In this document: one piece after another, positions 1-8,010 of the stretch
How the letters are laid out: every line of letters starts with the position of its first letter
Numbering within the stretch: position 1 is the stretch's first letter
Source of the DNA: Nostoc sp. UHCC 0870
Lineage (GTDB): Bacteria > Cyanobacteriota > Cyanobacteriia > Cyanobacteriales > Nostocaceae
Reading direction: 5' to 3'
DNA length: 64,000 nucleotides
NCBI RefSeq assembly: GCF_022063185.1
Contig: NZ_CP091913.1
Span: 5,371,141-5,435,140, forward strand
Translations under genes and position numbers: made by a program
The notes under the pieces: generated by a model
Told to the model about the DNA's origin: nothing
The model's database searches: none
The model's input: only the letters and a program-made list of their open reading frames with translations

Positions 1-186
1 CCAATCGTATATTATCACAACTTCATGAATAACAAAGTCTAGTTTAAATTATTTGTTTTAATGTATGGTAAAATACCAAACTTTATAATCTTAATCTTGG
101 CAAAGTATTTTTTTAGTCGTACCAGCATTTTGATAAGTTAGTACATAGTTCGCAACAATTATAGTTATCGCTAAGAGGGGATTAAG

Positions 187-1365
187 TTGACTCAGCATCC
201 AGATGCCATTGCGCCGCACGGTGGACAGTTAGTAAATCGTATTGCCACACCAGAACAAAGACAAGAGTTTCTGTCTAAGGGTGATTTTTTGCCACGGGTA
301 CAACTTGATGAGCGATCGCTTTCTGATGTAGAAATGATTGCGATCGGTGGTTTTAGTCCACTCACCGGTTTTATGAATCAGGAAGACTACGATCGCGTAG
401 TAACCCAAATGCGTCTCGCTAACGGTGTTGTGTGGTCAATACCCATTACACTGTCTGTAAGTGAAGCCGTAGCTGCCACCTTAAAGGAAGGTGAGCTTGT
501 GCGTCTGGATAATCCCCAAGGTGAATATATTGGGGTTTTGCAACTCACCCAAAAATATCACTATGACAAAACCCGCGAAGCAATTAATGTTTACCGCACC
601 GATGACGCTAAACATCCAGGGGTACAGGTAGTTTATAACCAAGGTGCAGTGAATCTGGCTGGTGATATCTGGCTACTGCAACGCAATGATCACCCTTCTT
701 TCCCTGCATACCAAATTGATCCGGCTGCTTCACGGCAGATGTTTAAAGACAAGGGTTGGAAAACAATCGTCGGTTTTCAAACCCGCAACCCCATCCACCG
801 CGCCCATGAGTATATTCAAAAGTGCGCTTTAGAAACAGTCGATGGTCTATTTTTGCACCCCTTAGTCGGGGCAACCAAAGAAGATGATATCGCTGCGGAT
901 GTGCGGATGCGCTGCTATGAAATTTTGCTAGAACATTATTACCCCGCAGATAGGGTGATTTTAGCAATCAATCCCGCCGCTATGCGTTATGCTGGCCCCC
1001 GTGAAGCCATTTTCCATGCTTTGGTGCGAAAAAATTACGGCTGTACTCACTTTATCGTCGGTCGGGATCATGCAGGCGTGGGTGATTACTACGGCACTTA
1101 TGACGCTCAATATATCTTCGATGAATTTGAGCCAGAGGAATTGGGTATTAGACCCATGAAGTTTGAACACGCGTTCTACTGCACCCGCACCAAACAAATG
1201 GCTACCACCAAAACCAGTCCTAGCAAACCAGAGGAACGTGTTCACCTATCTGGGACTAAAGTTAGGGAAATGCTGCGTCGTGGTGAGTTACCCCCACCAG
1301 AATTTTCTCGTCCCGAAGTGGCGGCAGAATTGGCACGGGCAATGCGAGTACAAGTATTGGCCTAA
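187..1365 (+). CDS. sat: Sulfate adenylyltransferase (ATP sulfurylase)
   Basis: Makes adenosine 5'-phosphosulfate from ATP and sulfate, the first step of assimilatory sulfate reduction in the cytosol. The 392-residue protein has the full length of the monofunctional enzyme. It carries the ATP-binding QTRNPIHRAH motif at about residues 198-207 and the GRDHAGVG motif at about 292-299, both diagnostic for the family. There is no fused APS-kinase domain. The start is a TTG preceded by an AAGAGGGG ribosome binding site about 6 bases upstream; no in-frame ATG lies near it. The gene appears monocistronic. The next gene on the same strand begins after a 225-base spacer of G-rich and C-rich short repeats. 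Confidence 0.97.
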   Translation: MTQHPDAIAPHGGQLVNRIATPEQRQEFLSKGDFLPRVQLDERSLSDVEMIAIGGFSPLTGFMNQEDYDRVVTQMRLANGVVWSIPITLSVSEAVAATLKEGELVRLDNPQGEYIGVLQLTQKYHYDKTREAINVYRTDDAKHPGVQVVYNQGAVNLAGDIWLLQRNDHPSFPAYQIDPAASRQMFKDKGWKTIVGFQTRNPIHRAHEYIQKCALETVDGLFLHPLVGATKEDDIAADVRMRCYEILLEHYYPADRVILAINPAAMRYAGPREAIFHALVRKNYGCTHFIVGRDHAGVGDYYGTYDAQYIFDEFEPEELGIRPMKFEHAFYCTRTKQMATTKTSPSKPEERVHLSGTKVREMLRRGELPPPEFSRPEVAAELARAMRVQVLA

Positions 1366-1590
1366 AAGGGGTATAAGGGTATGAGGGTATAGGGGAGAAG
1401 AGAAGCATGGGGAGTAGGGGGAGCAGGGGAAGCAGGGGAAGCAGGCTAGAAAAACTAACTCTTGACTCAACACCCTGCTACTGCTAACAGGACGTTGCTC
1501 ACGCCCCACTCCTCACTCAAAACTGAGTTCCTCACCCCTAAACCCCCTTACACCCTTATACCCTTACACCCCTATCCCCCTACCTACACT

Positions 1591-3750
1591 ATGAAGCGTC
1601 GGAGTTTTTTACAAAGGATTGGCTCAATACTCGCTGTTTTGGGTGTGACTGAAGCTGAATGGTTGACTTTGGGTAATCGCTATTATCAAGCTTTAGCACA
1701 ACCAACACCGCGTAAATTAGCACTGTTAATTGGTATTAATCAGTATCAAAAAAGCCTTTCTCTGAATGGTTGTCTGACTGATGTGGAACTGCAAAAAGAA
1801 TTATTAATTCATCGATTTGGCTTCCAATCCTCAGATATTCTGACACTGACGGAAGAAGAAGCTAGCAGGGAATTTATTGAGGCTGCTTTTATGGAACACC
1901 TCAAAGAGCAAGCCAAACCTGGGGATGTGGTAGTTTTTCATTTTAGCGGTTACGGTACGCGCATTCAGGTAGCACCAGATCAAATACAAAATGCTTTAGT
2001 ACCCACCGATGAAAATCAAGCATTACAAAATGCTCCAGTAGCTAATTATTTATTAGAAGAAACCTTATTATTATTATTGCGATCGCTGTCTACAGACCGA
2101 GTAACAGCAGTATTAGATACCAGTTATTATCCACCCAACACAGTCCAAACTAAAGGATTAAGAATTCGCGCCCGTCCAGAATTAGCACCAGGACAATTAG
2201 CACCAGCCGAACTAGCCTTTCTTGAGCAACTCAAAACCCAAATCGCCCCCAAAACTCAAGATGCTGAACTTACTAGTCCGGCTTTGGTGTTGTCGGCTAC
2301 CTCAGATTTGCAACAAGCAGCAAGGGAAGTGCTGCTATCTGGGTTTAGTGCAGGGTTATTCACTTACGCTTTGACTCAACAGTTATGGGAATCTCTGCCA
2401 TCTACAACCATTCAAATTAGTCTTGCTCGTGTAGCTAGTGCTATGTCCCAATTGGGTAGCAAACAGCAACCAGGACTCGTAAGTAAGAAAAAAAATCAAG
2501 CGGGAGTGACTATTGAAAATTTACTCCCCGATAGAATGATTGGGGCTGAGGGTGCAATTATTGCCACAGAAGACGATGACAAAGCAGCACAGATATGGTT
2601 AGGAGGACTACCCGCCCAGGTTTTAGAACACTACGGCATCAATTCTAGACTAGCTTTAGAAACAGGAGAACAGTTAGTAGTGCGATCGCGTACCGGATTA
2701 ACAGCCAAAGCTCAACTTGTTAAAATTGGTGATGTTACACCCCTCAAAGTTGGGCAACTCCTGCAAGAAACAGTCCGTGTTTTACCTCGAAATCTTAAAT
2801 TAGCAGTAGCCTTAGATATTGGATTAGACAGAATTGAACGGGTGGATGCTACTAGTGCTTTTGCCTCAGTTCCCCACGTTTCCACTGTCGTAGAAGGAGA
2901 ACAACCAGCAGATTATGTCTTTGGTAAGCTACTGCAAACACCCAGCCGCTACGGGTTATTTTCTATGGGTGGTGAACCGATACCCAGCACCACGGGGGAA
3001 TTTGGAGAAGCTGTCAAGGTGGCTGCACTACGGTTAGTGACAAAATTACCTACTCTCTTAGCGGCTAAGTTATGGCGGCTGACAGACAATGAAGGTTCTT
3101 CTCGCTTACCAGTGAAAGTAAGTTTAGAGGTTGTGGGGATTGCACCTAGGGTAGTATTGCAACGGGAAACCATGCGTACCGTCGTAGCTGATACTTCCCC
3201 CAAAAAATCACCCAGCACTCAGTTATCAAACCTGAAGCCTCCCGTGATTCCTATTGGGAGTCGCATACAGTATCGAGTCCAAAACAAAAGCCAAAAACCA
3301 ATATATTTGATGTTGTTGGGGATTAAGAACAATCGAACTGCGATCGCTTTTTACCCTTGGCAACTTCTTTCAGCAGCAGACACTTCCGAGAATAAACTGC
3401 AACTGCAACCTATAGTCATTGCTCCTAGTGAGACAGTCACTTTACCACAAACCGCCACAACATCGGGATGGATGATTTCTGGGCCAGGCTATGAATGTGA
3501 ATACCAATTAATTCTCAGTACCGCACCCTTTAAGGAAACTTTGAAAGCTTTAGAAACTGCTAAGTATCCCACAGGCGACCAACAGCCAATTAGTACGCTG
3601 GTTAATCCTTTAGTTATTGCCCAAGCTTTACTGCAAGACTTACACAATGCTAATACCATCAAGGCTGAGATGAATAGTACAATTACTGATTCTTACATAT
3701 TAGATGTGAATAATTGGGCAAGTTTAAACTTTAGCTTTCAAGTCGCCTAG
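1591..3750 (+). CDS. Caspase-fold protein with substituted catalytic dyad (pseudo-orthocaspase)
   Basis: A 719-residue protein with an N-terminal caspase/metacaspase p20-like domain (residues about 41-185) and a long C-terminal region of unrecognised fold (about 230-719) with several beta-rich stretches. The N-terminus begins MKRRSFLQRIGSI, a twin-arginine-like signal, so export is possible. In active metacaspases the His lies in an SGHG motif and the Cys in D-A/S-C-H-S-G. Here these read SGYG (Tyr121) and DTSYY (Ser178), so both catalytic residues are gone. This matches the Tyr/Ser pseudo-orthocaspases known in cyanobacteria, and I infer a non-proteolytic role. The ATG at 1591 was chosen because sequence upstream in the same open frame is simple repeat. 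Domain identity is firm; biological role is unknown. Confidence 0.88.
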   Translation: MKRRSFLQRIGSILAVLGVTEAEWLTLGNRYYQALAQPTPRKLALLIGINQYQKSLSLNGCLTDVELQKELLIHRFGFQSSDILTLTEEEASREFIEAAFMEHLKEQAKPGDVVVFHFSGYGTRIQVAPDQIQNALVPTDENQALQNAPVANYLLEETLLLLLRSLSTDRVTAVLDTSYYPPNTVQTKGLRIRARPELAPGQLAPAELAFLEQLKTQIAPKTQDAELTSPALVLSATSDLQQAAREVLLSGFSAGLFTYALTQQLWESLPSTTIQISLARVASAMSQLGSKQQPGLVSKKKNQAGVTIENLLPDRMIGAEGAIIATEDDDKAAQIWLGGLPAQVLEHYGINSRLALETGEQLVVRSRTGLTAKAQLVKIGDVTPLKVGQLLQETVRVLPRNLKLAVALDIGLDRIERVDATSAFASVPHVSTVVEGEQPADYVFGKLLQTPSRYGLFSMGGEPIPSTTGEFGEAVKVAALRLVTKLPTLLAAKLWRLTDNEGSSRLPVKVSLEVVGIAPRVVLQRETMRTVVADTSPKKSPSTQLSNLKPPVIPIGSRIQYRVQNKSQKPIYLMLLGIKNNRTAIAFYPWQLLSAADTSENKLQLQPIVIAPSETVTLPQTATTSGWMISGPGYECEYQLILSTAPFKETLKALETAKYPTGDQQPISTLVNPLVIAQALLQDLHNANTIKAEMNSTITDSYILDVNNWASLNFSFQVA

Positions 3751-3915
3751 ATAGGGATGCGAAATATAGCATCTTTGCAATTTTGAGATCATACAATTAA
3801 CCCTCTGTTAGCACTAAGAAACAAGGCTTAAAAAAGCTATTGGTGTTTTTGGTGAGTATCCCCCAGTTTTACAAGAATTTAATTTTGTGGGGGATGCTTA
3901 TAAGATAACTGCACC

Positions 3916-4299
3916 TCATCCCATATTGTTGATGATTGCTTTTCTATTTTCCAAAAATAGGACTGTTATTATACCGATTGCATAAGCTACTATATCCTTC
4001 CAATCAAATGTACTTCCCAAAGCAACAGCCAGAATCTGATATTTTTGCCACCCCAATTTATTTACAAAATTAAAATATTGGAGAATTTCGATAGTACAAG
4101 CAAAGGCAAAAACTGATAAAGCAACGATAGATGAGTTGATTTTACCAAAAGTTTTGACAAAGCAATAAATTAAGATAACTACTAAAACATCACCAATAAA
4201 AGGACGGATAAAGCCGTCATCTACAAAAACAGCAATACATACCTCGATTAGAAATAGTAGAAATGTGAAGTAAAAATATTTTTTGTTGAAAGTAAACAT
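3916..4299 (-). CDS. DUF2809-like small integral membrane protein
   Basis: A 127-residue protein with about four predicted membrane segments and the layout of the DUF2809 family: hydrophobic N-terminus, a charged G-DVLVVILIYCF segment, a central C-T-I-E-I-LQY motif in a helix, and a D-WKDIVAYAIG motif near the end. The family has no established function. The gene is convergent with the caspase-like gene to its left and divergent from the 118-residue membrane protein to its right, with about 95 bases between the latter two start codons. A clear Shine-Dalgarno is not visible. Confidence 0.75.
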   Translation of the reverse strand: MFTFNKKYFYFTFLLFLIEVCIAVFVDDGFIRPFIGDVLVVILIYCFVKTFGKINSSIVALSVFAFACTIEILQYFNFVNKLGWQKYQILAVALGSTFDWKDIVAYAIGIITVLFLENRKAIINNMG

Positions 4300-4393
4300 A
4301 ACAATATATAGCTGATCAAAAAACTTCTGTTTGACTATGGCACATAATTAAGATTTATATTGTCTGATGAAAATTTAACTGTGATTCTCAATT

Positions 4394-4750
4394 ATGACGC
4401 AGTTGTTAGCATTACTGATTTCCTGGGTAATTGAAGTACCAATAATTTTAATAGCCTTAGCAATTACGCGTAAGTTGTCTTCTCTTGAGGACATCTGCAA
4501 TGTGGTAATTTTAGCCTGTGCTGCTACTCTCTTCACTCACCCTTTAGCTTGGGAAAGTAACCAACTTCTTATTCCCTATATGGAATTTACTCTAAGAGTA
4601 GGACTGATAGAAAGTTGCGTGGTAATTGTTGAAGGTATTTTGTATGCGCTATTTTTAAAATTAGGTGGGCGACAAGGTTTATTATTATCGATGATTGCTA
4701 ATACAGCTTCCTTTTTCGGAGGTTTGCTAATTAATCAATTGTTCCTTTGA
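4394..4750 (+). CDS. Unknown integral membrane protein (118 aa)
   Basis: I do not recognise the family. The protein is almost entirely hydrophobic, with three or four predicted membrane segments, and has conserved-looking polar positions in the membrane (EVPIIL near residue 14, ESCVVIVEG near residue 73). It starts at an ATG and overlaps tail-to-tail by 24 bases with the 323-residue membrane protein on the opposite strand, so the two 3' ends share DNA. The composition and tight packing support a real gene. No function is proposed. Confidence 0.7.
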   Translation: MTQLLALLISWVIEVPIILIALAITRKLSSLEDICNVVILACAATLFTHPLAWESNQLLIPYMEFTLRVGLIESCVVIVEGILYALFLKLGGRQGLLLSMIANTASFFGGLLINQLFL

Positions 4751-5698
4751 CAAACTTTCAGTATTCATTGTGCTGTTTTCTGGAATTACTAAAGCTAGCA
4801 GCAAAATCGGGATTTCCACCCAAGCATGAACTGCGGCAATAATTCCATATACGGCACGAGAATTAATGAATGATATAGTAAAGCTAACAAATAACAACGT
4901 ACTTAAAAACACCACCAACCAAGTAAAGAAACTGTTAGCTATTCTAGATTGATAACCATTTTCCCACTTTGGTAAGACTCCAATAACTACGACGTAGTGC
5001 ATGGATTGTAAAAAGACGGCGGCGGAAAAAGCAGGAATTGCAATCGCTTGATTTTGTAGTTGGGGTGGTACATAGACTCCCAAATTAAACTCCAGTTCTC
5101 CTACTGGAAAAAAAGATGCGTTTAAATTTATGAAACCGATAGACGATAAAAATTGAGTAGGGAGTCCTGAAAGAATCACTAAAGGAACTAAAATAAATAC
5201 CACACCACAAGCTAATAAAGCAACATTTCGTTGTTTACCTCGCAATTTTTCGGCGATAAATCCGATAGGAGTAAGATTATGTAAGATAGCAAACAACAGC
5301 AATGTGAGAGTTGCTGACCAACATAGTCCTACTATGATACTGGCACATAATACAGTTCCCAAAATTCCTAATCGCCAGTCTTTTTTTACTAACACCGGGA
5401 TGACAATTATAACTAACCCGATTACACAACTTAATTCTAAGGGTATACTTACCCAATTAGGAATTAAACCAAATACTTGTAAGCTGCGAAAACAAATGAT
5501 TAGTAACAATAGCTGGCTAATACTAAACCGTAAACTATTTTCCAGACGCTGGCGAAAGCGATTGTCAACGTAATGAAGTTCTGTTAAAACATGGCTCAGT
5601 CCAAAGCTTGCTAAAGTAAAGGTGTAAGTAGCAAGAGGAAAAGAAACAGATAATATTGCACTGATTAATATTAAAGCAGTAGCCGCAATTATTGACAT
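4727..5698 (-). CDS. Unknown polytopic membrane protein with intramembrane histidines
   Basis: A 323-residue protein with eight or nine predicted membrane helices. Several histidines lie within or at the edge of the helices: FGLSHVLTELHY near residue 33, AILHNLT near 138, SMHYVVV near 235 and AAVHAWVE near 290. Such a pattern is seen in membrane di-iron or metal enzymes, including Brp/Blh-type carotenoid oxygenases, but I cannot assign it to any of them from sequence alone. It lies 11 bases downstream of the secreted 222-residue protein on the same strand, so the two are probably one transcription unit. Its 3' end overlaps the opposite-strand 118-residue gene by 24 bases. Confidence 0.72.
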   Translation of the reverse strand: MSIIAATALILISAILSVSFPLATYTFTLASFGLSHVLTELHYVDNRFRQRLENSLRFSISQLLLLIICFRSLQVFGLIPNWVSIPLELSCVIGLVIIVIPVLVKKDWRLGILGTVLCASIIVGLCWSATLTLLLFAILHNLTPIGFIAEKLRGKQRNVALLACGVVFILVPLVILSGLPTQFLSSIGFINLNASFFPVGELEFNLGVYVPPQLQNQAIAIPAFSAAVFLQSMHYVVVIGVLPKWENGYQSRIANSFFTWLVVFLSTLLFVSFTISFINSRAVYGIIAAVHAWVEIPILLLALVIPENSTMNTESLSKEQLIN

Positions 5699-5709
5699 TA
5701 TTTTGAAAA

Positions 5710-6378
5710 TTAGTTCTGTCCTTTAAAATTTTTTGTTTTTCTAAAAACTAGCATAATACCAACTATAGAAATTCCAGGAATTATTAAATTTAATAAGTTT
5801 AATTGATTACCAAAAGAAGGTAATGGTCTTTTATCTTGTGCTTGATAAGCTTTTACTTCTGAGTCTCCTATTTGCGAATTGTATATAACCTCTTTATATT
5901 TTAATTCAAGAGATTTAGGTGTAATTGCTACAATTTCTAGAATATCAGCAACTTCCTTGACTCCATATCTATCTGGTAGTAATCGCAGAGAGGAAATACT
6001 ATTTGTGCTGGGAATCAACAAAGATTTTTTACTATTCAAGTTCTTAATTGATGCACCGTCTTTACTCTCGATAATATCCCCAGATTTTAATTGAGTTTTT
6101 TTGATGGCGTAGATATCGCTATATTCCCGATATCCATTTAATTCCAAGCATTTACCTTGTTTGAGAATTCTGTTATATGTTGGCAGACTAGGGTTTTGTG
6201 AACTTATCTGTGCAATTAATAAATAATTGGAATATTTATTAAGATTTGCTACTTGGAAACAGTAAGAAACTGGAGATTCACCGGGAGGTAATACATCTGC
6301 CCAAGCCGGTGGTAATTGAATGTAGGTAATGAAAGTAAGTAAAATCGATATTTTGAGGATGTTTTTCAGGAATTTCAT
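5710..6378 (-). CDS. Secreted or membrane-anchored protein, unknown function
   Basis: A 222-residue protein with a classical signal peptide (residues 1-27, ending A-W-A before DVLPPGESP) and a single C-terminal membrane helix (about 193-212) followed by a short Lys-rich tail. This predicts a lumenal or periplasmic domain of about 165 residues tethered to the membrane. The mature domain has two cysteines, in the VSYCFQV and QGKCLEL segments. It is the first gene of a probable two-gene operon with the histidine-rich polytopic protein that follows 11 bases later. No known family was recognised. Confidence 0.72.
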   Translation of the reverse strand: MKFLKNILKISILLTFITYIQLPPAWADVLPPGESPVSYCFQVANLNKYSNYLLIAQISSQNPSLPTYNRILKQGKCLELNGYREYSDIYAIKKTQLKSGDIIESKDGASIKNLNSKKSLLIPSTNSISSLRLLPDRYGVKEVADILEIVAITPKSLELKYKEVIYNSQIGDSEVKAYQAQDKRPLPSFGNQLNLLNLIIPGISIVGIMLVFRKTKNFKGQN

Positions 6379-6476
6379 GAGGCTTAAAATATAATTGAAT
6401 TTACAGTTAATAGTTATAACCTATAAAATTAAAAAATTAAAAAATTAAAAAATAAATAATTTATATTTGACGGTTC

Positions 6477-6502
6477 GTAGTAAGGACTAAAGTCCTTACT
6501 AC
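6477..6502. repeat. Perfect hairpin, GTAGTAAGGACT element
   Basis: A perfect 12-base-pair inverted repeat (GTAGTAAGGACT, 2-base loop) followed by an A-run. The same core sequence occurs inside the two 142-bp elements near 32.8 kb and 34.0 kb, so this is a dispersed element of this genome rather than a gene-specific terminator. The 265-base intergenic stretch around it (6379-6643) is otherwise A-rich and holds a partial ACGCAGAGACATAGAGAG repeat at about 6570-6588. Confidence 0.7.
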
Positions 6503-6643
6503 AAAAAAGCTTATTTGGCGTTGCTGAGTAAAAATATGATTTGTCGGGCTACGCCGCGCTATGCTAACACGCAGAGACATAGAGAGGAAAAGGTAAAATT
6601 CATATTCCAATTCAGCAACGACCAAAATTTAGTTACGAGAAAT

Positions 6644-7516
6644 CTACAAATATTTCTTTAACAACAAACCCAACTTCTTTTTTGTCTCTGCTGGTGCTTT
6701 GGCTAAGTTTGTCAAAATCGCATACTTTAAAGCTGAGTGTGCATCACTGCTTGGTGGGTTTTCACTCAAGCGGCGTACAGTTTCTTGAATCACTTTTTGA
6801 GCGTTAACGGCATTGCGTTGTAAATTGGCAATTACCATTTCTACTGTGACGCTATCATGATCTGGATGCCAACAATCATAATCTGTCACCAGTGCTAAGG
6901 TTGCATAGGCGATTTCGGCTTCCCTCGCTAATTTGGCTTCTGGTAAATTGGTCATACCAATAACGGTTGCATCCCAACTGCGATAAAGGTTGGATTCGGC
7001 TTTAGTAGAGAATGCTGGCCCTTCCATGCAAACATAAGTACCACCACGATGTAGAGTGACATCTGGTAAATTTAAAGATGCGATCGCTTCCCCTAATACC
7101 CCCGCTAAATTGTGACAAATCGGCTCACCAAAGGCAATATGTGCCACAATCCCTTCTCCAAAAAAGGTGGAAACCCGATTTTTGGTTCTATCGATAAACT
7201 GATCTGGTACTACCATATCCAGTGGTTTTGCTTCTGCTTTCAAAGAACCCACCGCACTAGCTGAAATTAAATACTCTACACCTAGTTGCTTCATAGCATA
7301 GATATTCGCACGGAAGGGTAACTCTGAAGGTAACAGCGTATGATTACGCCCGTGGCGTGCTAAAAAAGCTACTCGCACTCCATCCAAAGTCCCCATAATT
7401 AACGCATCAGAAGGTGAACCAAAAGGCGTTTCCATTTGCACCTCTTCCACATCTTTTAGGGCTTCCATTTTATATAAACCGCTACCACCAATAATCCCAA
7501 TCCTTGCATTACCCAT
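6644..7516 (-). CDS. mtnP: S-methyl-5'-thioadenosine phosphorylase
   Basis: Cleaves methylthioadenosine with phosphate to adenine and 5-methylthioribose-1-phosphate in the methionine salvage pathway. The 290-residue length is normal for the family. The N-terminal IGIIGGSGLY phosphate loop, the ARHGRNH motif, the substrate-binding EGPAFSTKAES segment and the GMTNLPEAKLAREAEI motif with the following TDYDCWH are all present. The start ATG gives MGNARIGIIGGSG. No other methionine salvage gene is next to it in the window. Confidence 0.95.
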   Translation of the reverse strand: MGNARIGIIGGSGLYKMEALKDVEEVQMETPFGSPSDALIMGTLDGVRVAFLARHGRNHTLLPSELPFRANIYAMKQLGVEYLISASAVGSLKAEAKPLDMVVPDQFIDRTKNRVSTFFGEGIVAHIAFGEPICHNLAGVLGEAIASLNLPDVTLHRGGTYVCMEGPAFSTKAESNLYRSWDATVIGMTNLPEAKLAREAEIAYATLALVTDYDCWHPDHDSVTVEMVIANLQRNAVNAQKVIQETVRRLSENPPSSDAHSALKYAILTNLAKAPAETKKKLGLLLKKYL

Positions 7517-7702
7517 GAGCTTTAACTTATTTCTTGCTAATCTACCTAGTTATTTTACCGAAAAGGCGAGTATCAGAGGAGGCATAAGAGTTATCACTAT
7601 TGAACTTAAGTGATTCGGTATAGCCACTAATGTCACACTTTATAAAAAATTGTTATTTTGATATAACTAAGTTTAAAAAAACATAAAGTTTTGGTGAGGA
7701 AT

Positions 7703-7906
7703 ATGCAAGCTACCAGTACCTCAACCCCAATGTCTTTAGAGACAGTTTTGGAGCGCATATTTGCTATTGGCAGAATTACGCGCCGTGATCAGCAGTTACT
7801 CATGTCTACACTGCTATCTAAAGAAGGCTTAAATGAAAGAGAACGGCAACAAATCAGTAGAATATTTGATGGTATACAAAGAGGATTGCTCAAGGTTGTA
7901 GATTAA
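7703..7906 (+). CDS. Small conserved cyanobacterial protein (67 aa)
   Basis: A 67-residue soluble protein of unknown function, rich in charged and helical segments (LETVLERIFAIGRITRRDQ, then EGLNERERQQISRIFDGIQRG). I chose the ATG at 7703 because GGTGAGGA lies 2-9 bases upstream, in the ribosome-binding position; the in-frame TTG at 7691 lies upstream of that site. Length and sequence style resemble small regulatory proteins of heterocystous cyanobacteria, but I cannot name a family. It is a single gene between divergent mtnP and the convergent topoisomerase gene. Confidence 0.7.
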   Translation: MQATSTSTPMSLETVLERIFAIGRITRRDQQLLMSTLLSKEGLNERERQQISRIFDGIQRGLLKVVD

Positions 7907-8010
7907 CGCGTCTAAGCGGCAGTCAAAACTCAAAAGTCGAAGGAAAGAAAGAAGCAGGGAAGAGAACAATACTCAGATTTACCCCCTGCTACGACACTAA
8001 AAGCACTGAT

